A DNA stretch of 64,000 nt from Ramazzottius varieornatus (lineage: Eukaryota > Tardigrada > Eutardigrada > Parachela > Ramazzottiidae). This document shows, in pieces, positions 1 to 10,452 of this stretch. The notes under the pieces were generated by a model, which was given only the letters and a program-made list of their open reading frames with translations, ran no database searches and was not told the DNA's origin. Position 1 is the stretch's first letter; each line of letters begins with the position of its first letter. The position numbers were made by a program, and so were the translations under genes. The stretch is taken from assembly GCA_001949185.1 (NCBI GenBank), contig BDGG01000001.1, positions 5,870,876-5,934,875 of the forward strand, in the 5' to 3' direction.

Positions 1-1
1 C

Positions 2-151
2 ATCAGCACACGCCAGATGCGACTTCTCGGTGACCACTTGACGGAGATGAGCTCACAAATGAGACGGCTCGTAGACAATCTTCTCTCCGGCTTCCCTGGA
101 GATGATCATCGTCCTTCTGGCTATCACATCCATCTTCCGAAGTTCCGTGGG
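2..151 (+). CDS. possible C-terminal exon of a gene running in from the left edge
   Basis: Frame 2 is open from the window edge to TAA at about 149-151. It encodes about 49 residues, including RQMRLLGDHLTEMSSQM and MRRLVDNLLSGF, which have a regular hydrophobic spacing like an amphipathic helix or coiled coil. A possible splice donor (GTAATG) lies just before the stop, so the frame could end there instead. I do not recognise a family. The call rests only on composition and the open frame, and chance is a real alternative. Confidence 0.25.
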
Positions 152-521
152 TAATGAGTATGGAGAGAATCTCGCGAGGAAAAGAAAGGAGAACGGAAAT
201 AACTTGGAAGCTGGGAGAATGAAATTCAAGTTTGGGATTCGAATTTCGAAACGTAATACGCCAATACGTCAATAAAATCAGCTAAAACAGAATTTGAAAA
301 TTCTGTGCAGCGATCTTAAGGAAAAAATAAGCGGTGGATAGCTGCACAGAACAAAACTTGTACGCATGCTGTGGTTATCGAATTCATTTTGTCGTACACT
401 GCAAATGGCCATAAGTGTGCATGTAGGTGCGTGATAGGAATCAACTACACATGCAAGCACTAATTCTCGATCCGGTACAGCGCGCCAGCCAATAGCAATA
501 CGTTTGGCTCAAAGCCCGCAC

Positions 522-806
522 CGAAAAGTGCCATTCTTTTGCGGTCAAACTTAGCATTTTCCAACGCACCCTTTAAAAGCACCTCGCTTCGTTCGGCTTG
601 ACAAGCAGGTGCTCGCCAGTGTCATTTTACCATGACTTTTGGAATTCTAATTTCTATTACTATCATTAAAAATCTACCAGGCTTCATAATTTTAATTTTA
701 GGAAACGGTTCTCGTAGAATTGTCTATTATCTATTAACTTTATTTATGTTAGTAGCAGCAATCTTAATTATTTCAATTGCGGGGCGATGGAAACTGGCAC
801 TTTTCA
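522..806. repeat. AT-rich, mitochondrial-like segment between short inverted repeats
   Basis: Bases 632-782 read as a highly hydrophobic peptide (ILISITIIKNLPGF, then YYLLTLFMLVAAILIIS) in which nearly all third codon positions are A or T, unlike neighbouring sequence. That is the look of an invertebrate mitochondrial ND-type gene, so a nuclear mitochondrial insertion is possible. I could not assign it to a specific mitochondrial gene. The segment sits between an 11-bp inverted repeat, GAAAAGTGCCA (523-533) and TGGCACTTTTC (795-805), which may be fortuitous. Confidence 0.3.
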
Positions 807-1359
807 CGCCATGATAGCACACTGTTAGCTCTTCAGTCGTTGAATCAATGCACCGCAGCATAACAAAACGTACAATTCACGGTGAGCGAAAACGAAACTA
901 TCTGGTGCGCAGCTCGTTTTCCATAACCCGGTGCGCAAACTGAGCTTGTACGCAGTACCTAGGATACGTTTCGCAAATGTCGCCTGATGTCAAACAGTAG
1001 AAACGATGCAGAAAATACCATCGATTGCGCAGTTTCAACCCCCTTTCCGCATTTCAGTCCCATTTTAATTGCAGTTTGGCTTAATTTTAATTATCTATTC
1101 TACTATCCCACCATCCAGCCAATTTTACTATAATTTCACTATATAGTAAAATTCGTCGGCTAAGTTTGGCAATTTCAATTATGGTAGTAAAATTTAAAAG
1201 AGCCGGTTTTCGGCCATTTTCAATTATATACTACAATCATTAAAATAACACTGGTGCTGGCGTTCGGCTCGCCCAGCTTGTTTTCCCAGCTTGTACTGAG
1301 ATCGACAGGACGATGGAAAGGTACATTATTATTTGACCGTTTATTAAGACATCCGGGTA

Positions 1360-3628
1360 CACGCGGCTGGCCTAATTGTGGAGATGGACAAAATTATGAG
1401 GACGATATTCCCGAAACAGCGGCTCCGCCAACTGTGTTCTCTTACGATTGAAACAGAACTGGCTTTCACCATACATGGCCGCTCTACATCTGATTTGATT
1501 AAAGCTTCTGATGCGATCGAGCGGATCGACTGGAACCGGCAAACCTCGACAAAGCATCAAGATGAGCAGGAAATAGCGTAACTCAGTTCTCCAACTGCGA
1601 CAACAGGCAGCTAACGTTTTCCTGATATTTGAGGTAGAAAAAGGAACTAAACTTGTCCGACTACGGAACGATATCAGCTTTTGACCTTCTTCGATCTGCC
1701 TTTTTTCGAAGCGACGGGTAAATCTGCTTTAGCAGACATCGATCTTGTCCTTTTATTAACGGCCACTGGCAGTTCGATCTGGACAGTCTTCGGTCTTCCA
1801 CGCTTTTTCGGCACTTCACCTGCAGTTTCCGAAGCTTTGCTTTTTTTTGCATCCTTCAGAGCCTGTCGTGCCCAATTTCGTTCCTCCTGCTGCGACGAGA
1901 ACGTTTCTGTCTCGGTGTCGAGAACGTTTCTGTCTCTCTCAAAAGCAAGTCTCTGATCCTTCGGTTTCTCCTGTTTTTTCCGGCTTCGAGAATGAGAAAG
2001 CTTCACCTGCTGGAGCTAATACGGTCTCCGCAACTGACATGTGACAGCCATAGATGCCTACGATGGATTCAATACTCGCATTAATTTTATCGTCATCCCC
2101 AGAAACTCTAGAACGAAGAATCTCGGCCACGTCCTTCATCGGCGAACTTTCCTTAGTCAGCACGGGCAATGCGGGTGCGTCTTGAGCTGCTAACTTCTTG
2201 TCGACAGTTGCACGAATCGTCCCGGGTGAAAAAAGGAATATGCCATTATTCTTGAAGCCGCTCTTCAGTGGTGCTTCGAACTCGAAAGAGAATCTGGAAG
2301 CTTCTGGGGTGTAGAGCAATGCCAAGTGCCTAGCAAAGGTGTTGCGAGTCATCTGAAGAGTAACATAAATTTCCAGAAAGCAAAGTTAATTGATAAGAAC
2401 TTCAGGCAATGCTCTTTACCTCGAACGAAGGATCAAGGCGTTTTGACGCTTTATAGTTAGTCCACTTTGACCTTCATAAATCCGAACGTGCAGTTATCCA
2501 ACGGCTGCAATTTATCCGTTTGTCCCGCAGGAAGACAGATGAGTTTGATGTCTTTCCCGGAGTCTCTGCATAGTTTGAAAAGCTGAGCGTTGTTGACATG
2601 ACTGTAATGTCCATCGCAAAGAACGACGCACTACAAAATAGCAAACGCAGATCACAGTTAAAATCATAGCTCGCATCACAGTAACAAGCATCAGACACCT
2701 ATCATCCACACATTTGATAGCGTAAAAAACGTGATACCTTCTGGGGCGCATTCGGCAAGATAACTTTCCGGAAGTAATCCGTTATGACATCGCAGTCCAT
2801 AACCCCCGTACCGCTCACTGCGATGTACAATTTGCCATCGGTATTATCGAACATGCTTTTCAGGTGATAATGCCGTCGAACAGGACCAATGGCTTGTACA
2901 TTTTTCCGGCTGCGTCTCCGCAAAACAAAGTGCTGACAGCGTAACGAGTAGTTCCGTCGGGGTAAGAAGGAACATGCTTCATACCTCTTGCGGCGTAGCC
3001 TTTCTCCTTCTCAAAACCCAACATGAAGCCTGATTCATCGAAGTTTATTATAGCAGCAGGGTCCGAGAGGTATCCTTCGCTTTCAAGTTTAGCTAACAGG
3101 CTGATCCAGTCTTCGGCACATTCAGGAGTCCATCCCGCGCCTGCTTGGATCCCATACGAAGGGAAACCTGTTTCTCATGGTCACGCATGAACCGACGGTG
3201 CCACTTTTCACTAAAGACTGCACCGATACCTGAGAAGAAAGGAGCAATTAGTTTCACTGAACATTTTTCAGAAACGAAAATGTACTGTAATGCTTCTCGA
3301 ACTTGGTGAATGACGTCACGGTTAGCGCAGAGTTTACGGGTACGATAACGCATACGGTACACGCTTACAATGACATCATTCGCCAAGTTAACTGACCTTA
3401 CAGTACCTTTGCCGAAGCTTATTCCATCCACAACAGAACGGAGATCGTGTTTGTTCATCGGAAATCCGCTGTTTCCAAACCCGATCAACATGTCCACCAG
3501 TAAAGCCTCTTCTGTTGTATCCAGCTTCGTTTTTCGCCCAATCTTCTGAGCTGTGGGGGATTTCTCGTAGCGGACAATAGTCATCTGAGGAACGCGAAAC
3601 GTTAGCGAAGCTTTAGGCCAGTCGCGTG
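1360..3628 (-). mobile_element. pogo-like DNA transposon, copy 1 (decayed, 5' deleted)
   Basis: The left terminal repeat starts CACGCGGCTGGCCTAATTG after TA (1358-1359). The other end reads TTAGGCCAGTCGCGTG before TA (3629-3630). Both match the termini of the intact copy at 17429-19815, as does the subterminal stretch around 1415-1490 (CGAAACAGCGGCTCCGCC). The right terminus lies immediately beside helix-turn-helix coding sequence, so the 5' end of the gene and the subterminal DNA are missing. The TA duplication is preserved. Confidence 0.85.
1674..3628 (-). pseudogene. pogo-like transposase pseudogene (copy 1)
   Basis: Homologous along its length to the intact transposase at 17694-19593. 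Recognisable pieces on the minus strand are: end of the psq helix-turn-helix and linker (3628 to about 3410; KSPTAQKIGRKTKLDTTEE), an unspliced first intron, the FSEKWHRRFMRDHEKQ block, the first catalytic block (about 3060-2750, with MLGFEKEKGYAARGM and NAPQK), the second and third catalytic blocks (about 2640-2440) and the C-terminal exon (2352-1674). Damage includes loss of the start and N-terminal helix, a frame change near 3130 after RMGSKQARDG, and another near 1950-2000 that splits the C-terminal exon. The lysine-rich tail retains an AT-hook-like KKRGRPKT. It cannot encode a full transposase. Confidence 0.85.
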
Positions 3629-3630
3629 TA

Positions 3631-4430
3631 CTACACATCAGAAACAAATGATTTGGTCATACAGGTAAAATGCGGGTCCCACATTAATTTTGAGTACTTG
3701 GCTGGTGACTGAACAAAGCATACGTTTCGTACTCCGATGCGCCAGCGGTGTTCTAAATCTACCCTTGAATTGACCGCATGTTACGGCGATCTGCTCTGGA
3801 TAAGCAGAGCACGGTAACTAGAGGCAAAATGAGATAATGCGCGTGCTCGCCTAGCCTCGCTGATCCTCCTCAGTTCAGATTTTCCTCCTGCGCGGATACC
3901 ATCGCCGTTCCTGTCGTTATCCACTCCACAACCGAGAACAGTTCCACTTAGAATTAAAATCGTTTTCCGTGCAAACATACACGAAAAATCAGTAAATGAG
4001 GTGAATCAAAGTCGACTGAGGTCCACTAAACGTCCCCGAAGAATCAAGAAATCAATCAGAACTACTAGCAAGTAGCGGACGAGAATCAATTAAAGGTAAA
4101 CAAACATCAATCAGTAAGACGAAATAAATTCCCGAATACTTCTCGAGACAAATCTCTGGTCGACTAGACATCCGTCCACCGGCTCGAGCATCCAGCTTGG
4201 CTCGTCTGTCGTCGAAGAATCTGAAACCAGACGACAGGAATATTTTCAACGTCAAGATATCAGGAGCATAGCAAAACCACCTGATCGAGGCAATGCGCCG
4301 ATCGAAGTTATTCACCTGCACTGGCCTGTAAACTCCAATCCTGCAACCGCCGCTTATTGGTGTTCTCCCGTCCTCTTTTGGCGAAGATCCCGAAAGGTGA
4401 TCCGTAGGGTTCGTACAAAAAGAAGAAATA
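3631..4430. other. intergenic, no gene recognised
   Basis: Only short open frames on both strands, with no recognisable domain, splice pattern or clear inverted repeat. Confidence 0.4.
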
Positions 4431-4439
4431 ACTAGTGCT

Positions 4440-4880
4440 GGTAACGATATGGTATACCGATATCGTATCGAAATATATCGAATCTTTGCGATAAAATATC
4501 CGGCAAATATCGTATTGAACATATCGATATGAAGCTCATATCGAATAACGCACTAAAATATTCGGCGATATCGTATCACGCCATATCGATATATTTTCGA
4601 TGTATCGGTATTTCACTGAATGGCAAACTCGCCAGTTATATCTCGTTTACGGAAGACCATGGTTGATTTCAAAGACTTGATTTTGGCCATTGAGTTTCTG
4701 GGCTTGAACCAGTGGAATTCCGAAAAACTAAAATTCCAGAAATATCGATACATCGCTGCGATATGATACGATATATCGAAAAAACGGTAACGGAAAAATA
4801 TCGTATCGAAATATCGATATCGAATGAATATCGAAGTCCGCAATAAAATATCCGTCGAGATTGTACTGAAAAATATCGTA
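4440..4880. repeat. AT-rich region of degenerate TATCGATA-type repeats
   Basis: Two blocks (about 4440-4612 and 4738-4880) are packed with variants of ATATCGATA, TATCGTATCG and CGAAATATCG. A less repetitive spacer (about 4615-4735) separates them. The blocks are partly complementary to each other, so this may be a foldback element expanded from a short palindromic unit. No coding potential. Confidence 0.6.
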
Positions 4881-4911
4881 TGCCAGAAATAATGGTCGAC
4901 CAAACACAATA

Positions 4912-5342
4912 AGGGCTTATAAAGATAGATTACACCGCTGGTGTAATTAAAACGCTGGCGTAATTGGCTCCACCCACACCCTTGCGATTGGCCTATTCAT
5001 TCCACCAGACATTACACTTTCGGTGTGATTACGAGTCGCTCCGGAACGACTCGTAATTACACCAGACTTAACAACATCCCGAGTGCGCTGTACTCCCCTC
5101 AAAACCTTCAAATCTCACTTCCATGACGAAGTTTCTCGCTGCTCGTCCTACTGGTGAGTGTATGGTGGTTTTTCCGACATCAAAGATCTCATAATCCTCC
5201 GATCGTGCTTGCCTGCAGTGCGGGGCTTTCAAAGCAAGCCGTTACACCGCTTTCCTAACTGGTTAAAAAAGTTTTCTGGGCGTATCCGCCAAAGTATCTG
5301 GTGTAATTACACCACGAAGCCAGCTTAGTCTTTGTAAGCCCT
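4912..5342. mobile_element. 431-bp MITE with TA target duplication
   Basis: Terminal inverted repeats AGGGCTTATAAAGATAG (left) and the complement of CTTTGTAAGCCCT (right) are flanked by TA on each side (4910-4911 and 5343-5344). Subterminal GGTGTAATT motifs recur in both orientations. An internal hairpin has arms TTACGAGTCG and CGACTCGTAA (about 5029-5058). No ORF. The TA duplication fits the Tc1/mariner/pogo group. Confidence 0.7.
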
Positions 5343-5576
5343 TAATGTCGTCAGCAGCTCGTGAAAATCTGCTAAGTTCTCTTCCTAAAAGTAAACGATA
5401 AAAAGATTCAAAAAGCTTCGGAATGTAGTCGAGCTGCAACGGCTGTGCCGAATACTTGCGCTTCTTGGCAATGGAGAGAATGCCAGAGGTAAGCCAGCTA
5501 CGACTTGCCAGTACTGTTAGCCGACCAATCAAAACCCGACGGCGGTTCGTTCCTTCAAAGTGCAAGCTTCGCACGT

Positions 5577-5769
5577 AGCTTCGTAGTAGAGCACGGACTC
5601 TGGCCGCATGCGCTGCACTGCACTGCAGCTGTGCTGTGCTGCAGCACAGCAGCAGCGCGTGAACTGACGAAATTTGTGCGGCACAGCATACAGCGCCCTG
5701 GTAATGTGCGCAGCACAGTTGCAGCGTACTTTTGGACCTGCGGCCCAGTGCTCTACTTCGTAGCAAGCT
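5577..5769. repeat. foldback repeat with GCA/CAG-rich centre
   Basis: AGCTTCGTAGTAGAGCAC (5577-5594) is matched inversely by GTGCTCTACTTCGTAGCAAGCT (5748-5769). The interior (about 5605-5690) is a run of TGCA, CTGTGCTG and GCAGCACAGC words that can itself pair. The open frames crossing it are products of this composition. Confidence 0.6.
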
Positions 5770-5774
5770 GAGGC

Positions 5775-7200
5775 AAGCTGCATCCCTCGCAACTTCTGTT
5801 CGGAACAGCGACGGATATCAAACCTATCGGACGGGGGATGAAAAACGTATCGATGGCTGGATAATTCTCCCGGATGAATTCCAATTCAAAATATGTTCCA
5901 CTACGCCAGCGAGAACGTTTTACGCCGGATACAGCGTTGTGGTTTGGATATGGAACTCCGATGGCATAATCACTGTAATCTGGGGTTAAACTCTTGGTGT
6001 AGTTTTGCACTTTAATATGTGGCTCTCGAAATAATGGATAATTTCGCAGTTGCAAATATGGTTTCCCGGAGAGCCTAAAAGAGCACACAACGATAAATCC
6101 CGAAACGAGATATCCAGAGCGGTGTTATTTTACTATGCAACTAAAATTATCAAAAGTCGCGTGCTAATGTTAGATATTTTGTCATGTGTACAAAGGGTGG
6201 TGTTGTTGGAAAAATTTTGCATACGTGTTTCAAAACGTATGTATGATTAGAGTACGGATTTTAGAAAGGGGGTTCTTGGTCCTAATTCTGACTTTGACGA
6301 TTTTGGCCTCAGGTTGTAGAGAAAACTTAGTGTTGACGAATGCCACCAACTGTCACGAAATGACATGACTAGTTTTGGAGAAATCAATTGTGGAAGTTTT
6401 TCTCAACCCGGAAAATTTAATTTTCCCCCATAATTAATAATATTTAGAAAATCGCCAAGCCCGAGTTGTGTACTCTGCCTCGTAGTGCGAGATTAATCGT
6501 TGCACGCGAAGGCGGCTAGAGGTCGCGGGGGGGGGGCAAGTCAAGAAAAAACTACCGTAGAATTCCTCCTGAAAGGTCCACAATCCTTAATTTTCAAAAA
6601 GCCCGCAATCACGGAATTGCGTTGGACTCCGGCCGTCACTGGTCACACCTGATGTCGTGCGTAGATTTTGCACAGAGACCCGAGTAGATTTACTCCTGGA
6701 AATACCCCGCCGTTTCTTGCATCTTCATACTGAAGAGCAGCACCATGTGTTACTATCGCAAAAACTGAGCTTTTTGCACTTCTCAGGGCTGCTTCTGAGG
6801 AATTCTGCATTATCCCTCACTGTGGCAGCGGACTGCTCGTGAAGCTTGAAAAAAGTCTTTTGCTTAAGCAAACCATGCTTTCTCAGTTCTCGATGGCAAG
6901 GCTACCGCGACAAAAACCGGATCGGTGTTAGTGGCTAACGCACAGAAGTCTCTCATCTCAATATTTTTACAAGGAACGGAAACCGACTAGGTCGGCTTTG
7001 TTAACAGGTCTTGTCGCTTCACATCGTTCACCGAAAATAGAGTATTTATCCGTTGATCCCCTAGCTAGCAGCAGGTCAGCTTCTCCATCATGAAAAAGTG
7101 AAACGCATGATTACCTGCACACGCTGAGAGACTGTTGTCTTTTATCCTACAATGGTGCGTCTGTCCTTAACATCGATTGTTTGTCATGGGAATTTTCCGT
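5775..7200. other. intergenic, no gene recognised
   Basis: Only short unrelated frames. A G run lies at about 6529-6537. Nothing further could be supported. Confidence 0.4.
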
Positions 7201-7240
7201 TTTAAACTAGTCTGATTTAGCTGTGCTTTGCATACCAGAT

Positions 7241-8419
7241 ATGTATTCTGTGAACGCAGTCTCTTCTAGTACCGCTCGATTCAACAGAATCACGAAACGT
7301 CCCAACCATCAGGCATTGTACTTTGTTCTGATTATCACTGTTTTGCTACCGACTTTTCAGGTGATGTTGTCTACAACCGTCACCGACAGGTACGAAGGTA
7401 CCACAGCGACGGAAAAACCCAGAACAAAAGTGTTTTATTTGAAAATGTTTAGAGCTGCTAGTAGTACCATACAGAATGTATTCTTTCGTTACGGAGATGC
7501 CCGGAACCTTACGTTTGTTTTACCAAGAGAAGGACATATGCTTGGTTACCCTCGGCCATTTGAACCGTCATTTGCCCTTCCTTTGCCCTCAGCGTTTTCC
7601 CGTCAGTATGATATGTTTGTTAACCACGCTCGTTGGAACGAACGAAGTCTAAATATCCTTTTCCCAAACGGTGTCATCAGCATAACCTCCATACGAAATC
7701 CAGTCGGCATGATCCCGTCTCTATACGACTATTTCGGCATGCGGAGTCGATACAGCATACCCCTCAGCAAGTTCATGGAAAATCCCAGTCTGTACACGAG
7801 AAGGAAGAAGATGAACTGGTTTACACGCAACCCAATGGCGGTAGAGTTCTCAATTCCGAGTAACGTCTGCGAGAACGGCACGCTGTTCACCCGGCGGCTG
7901 ATGCAGATAAACGATACGTTTGCTCTGGTTATGCTAGCAGAACGTTTGGAGGAGTCAATGGTATTGTTGCGTGAAATATTCAGGTGGAGCTGGAATGATG
8001 TCGTTTTCTTTCGGACCAATGAGCGATGCGACTGCAGTCCGAGAACGTTGGTGGATGAATCCCTGAGTAGAAGAATCCAAAAATGGAACGCTGTGGACCT
8101 CGCGCTGTACAAGTATTTTGAGATGGAATTCGAACGAAAAAAGCGTGTTTACGGCCTTACTAAGTTCAGGACGGACGTGGATTTTCTCAAAAGACTAAAC
8201 CATCAATGGTACAAGCATTGCGTTATCGGGACAGACATTGCCCCAAGATGTCGTTGCGGTTCAAACGGCACCATCTCTAGCAGTGATTCGGAAGCTCTTC
8301 TTTACAGCCGAACTGTAAGGAAAGATGATTTAAACTGCCAGAAGCTTGGCCTACACGAGATGCATTACACGCAAATCCTCAGAAAAAAATTATGGCCCAA
8401 CTTGACACGAACTGAATAA
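7241..8419 (+). CDS. galactose-3-O-sulfotransferase family protein
   Basis: A single-exon ORF of 392 residues. The first in-frame ATG is 7241; the frame is open a little upstream but without ATG. By family, these type II Golgi proteins move sulfate from PAPS to the 3-OH of galactose on glycolipids or glycoproteins. A short cytoplasmic tail is followed by a membrane anchor (about residues 27-45, ALYFVLIITVLLPTF). The 5'-phosphosulfate loop is TKVFYLKMFRAASST (about 61-75), matching the family K-THK-ASST pattern with M for TH. The 3'-phosphate motif is ITSIRNPVG (about 147-155). Later family blocks are LAERLEESMVLLREIF and WNAVDLALYKYF. A polyadenylation word AATAAA (8415-8420) overlaps the stop codon. 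It starts a run of five glycan genes. Family assignment is firm; the acceptor is not known. Confidence 0.88.
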   Translation: MYSVNAVSSSTARFNRITKRPNHQALYFVLIITVLLPTFQVMLSTTVTDRYEGTTATEKPRTKVFYLKMFRAASSTIQNVFFRYGDARNLTFVLPREGHMLGYPRPFEPSFALPLPSAFSRQYDMFVNHARWNERSLNILFPNGVISITSIRNPVGMIPSLYDYFGMRSRYSIPLSKFMENPSLYTRRKKMNWFTRNPMAVEFSIPSNVCENGTLFTRRLMQINDTFALVMLAERLEESMVLLREIFRWSWNDVVFFRTNERCDCSPRTLVDESLSRRIQKWNAVDLALYKYFEMEFERKKRVYGLTKFRTDVDFLKRLNHQWYKHCVIGTDIAPRCRCGSNGTISSSDSEALLYSRTVRKDDLNCQKLGLHEMHYTQILRKKLWPNLTRTE

Positions 8420-8692
8420 ATGTTTCATGTGGTGTACAGCAGAAAAGCATGTCGTTCCGGCGGACAGTCCATCAAAAACGTGAGAACTCGACAAACTATC
8501 GTTTCAAGATAGACGTGATGGCCAGGGAAGAACAGAAGAATCGCATTTTTCGTTATATGCCGATTTCTGGCTCGAGGCAGGTCAGTCGCTGGCTTTCTTT
8601 ACCCATCGAGGTGCGCTTTTCGGAATGTGAATACACGCTTGCCTCAATACAGCGGGCTATAGGGAGCCAGGCTAGAGCGGGTTAGTCAAGAG

Positions 8693-8873
8693 CAGAGCCT
8701 GGCTGAGGTAGGCCGCGCCCAGGTTTTTTCGACGTCACCCTAATAAAAAATTTTCACTTGATTGATAATTTTGATTGAGCGCGTCGGTATATCATTACGA
8801 TCGGTGAATCGATCTGAACGAAGTCTTGCTGACGTCGAAAAACATGGGCGCAGCCTAGCTCGGCCAGGCTCTG
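8693..8873. mobile_element. hAT-type MITE with perfect 8-bp target duplication
   Basis: Terminal repeats begin CAGAGCCTGGCTGAGGTAGG and end with the imperfect complement CCTAGCTCGGCCAGGCTCTG; pairing extends inward through GCGCCCA and CGACGTCA. The flanks carry an exact 8-bp duplication GTCAAGAG (8685-8692 and 8874-8881). An 8-bp duplication with CAGAG-type ends is diagnostic of hAT transposons. No coding capacity. Confidence 0.88.
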
Positions 8874-8881
8874 GTCAAGAG

Positions 8882-10450
8882 TCACGCCTGTAGCCGTCAT
8901 ACTTGTTACCTTGTTGGCCTCCAACAATTACAAGGTAACAGGGTTTCCGCATCTGACTGACACCAGGGCTAGACGGTCAGCGATGCGGAATAATTTTTGT
9001 GGCATGGCATGTGCTTACACCATCATTTTACGCTTCAAAAAGTTTTTAGTCTCACCAGAAGTGGTTCCAGCAATCCTTTCTCGTTGGAAAAGAGGTCTCT
9101 AGCACCCTCTAACAAGTTCAGCAGTCACCAACAAGTTAAAAAGAAATTTTTAAACCTTCACCGGGGCCCGTCGGCCTGTCAAACTTGTTAGCGGAGCCTG
9201 TGAGAACTGCTGGAAAACTCCTTTGCGATCAGATTCCTCGGACTTGCTACCGAAACATTCCGTCTTACCACTGTAGTCTTACGAAGCCGTTTTACTTTTA
9301 AAAGCGTGGGAAACCGTGCAAGCGCGTTAACCGGCCTTACCCATTTTCCTACAGTACAATTGGAATTGTCGCTGATCTTCGTACCGCGATGCATCACAGC
9401 GCAACAAACTTCCGGTTGGGAAAACAGCTGATTATAGCATATTTCTGTCAAAACTGTATCTATGAAGAGCGAGAAAAGCTCTGAGGCTGATTGCTGTTCC
9501 CTTCAATTTTCCTAGGATGAGGTAAAATGCAGTCAACGCTATCCGTCCGGTTTCAAATTTTGACTGTACGTTGTATCCGCAGTACTGCACTGGCAGTGTG
9601 ATAATCTAGTGATCACTAACTAATCACCGCTTGAAACCGGACGAATGGCGTTGCCCGCATTATATGCGCATCAAGGTGAAGATTTACGTAAAAATTTCAT
9701 GGTGCGGTAACAAGTTTGGAGGTGTCGGCAATAAGTTTGAATGGTCCGGTTCCGGTATCCAGTTGCGGCTTATCGATAACAAGTTGGAGGTAACCCGTAA
9801 CAGCTTAGTGGAGGCGGTAATGAAAACTCCAACCTCCAACAAGGCAACAAGTATGCTGGCTGCAGACGCCACTAGTTTTCAAGACTACTGCTACTCGAGT
9901 CGAAAGGGTTGATCAACCTAGTATGAATTTCCAGAATGTTTATACTATTCCGCACAAAACAGCCCATCGGCCTCCCATTGTGTCTCGCGGATTTAGTCAT
10001 TCCTTATGCTGGCATCCGTAAATGTGTGATTGCAAAAATCTGAATTTTTTACAAGTGTAAGCATATATACTGAATAACCTCGTGAGGACGCGTGGTAGAA
10101 TACGTCTTGCGGACTCGGAACGTTTGGTATCGAAATGTTATGACACTGTATCTTCAGTATAACGAAAAAAGACAAGATTAGCTTGCTCACGCACTTCAAT
10201 TGCTGCACCTCGATGCGGGTACGCCAAATTCTGAGGTAATTGTGACAAAAGCTCGTCCAGAGTTAGTTAGCAGATTGTATCGACCAAACATTGCAGAAAG
10301 AATGTACGCTCTACACTGCCAAGCGTCCTCACCCACGACTTAGAATGGAGGTGAATTACTGTACGTAGATATTTCCTGTAATGCATAAATGCTGGATGGT
10401 AAGGCTTTTACTGAGGGCGACCAGATGAAAAGCACGGACTGATTTCAGCG
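8882..10450. other. intergenic, no gene recognised
   Basis: Short unrelated frames only. TTACAAGGTAACA-type and AACAAGTT words recur around 8900-9190 and 9700-9860 but do not resolve into a clear element. Nothing else supported. Confidence 0.4.
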
Positions 10451-10452
10451 GA

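Noticed and set aside
5263-5792. Several overlapping frames of 85-167 codons
   Set aside because: Produced by the GCA/CAG palindromic repeat and its inverted arms; no domain similarity.
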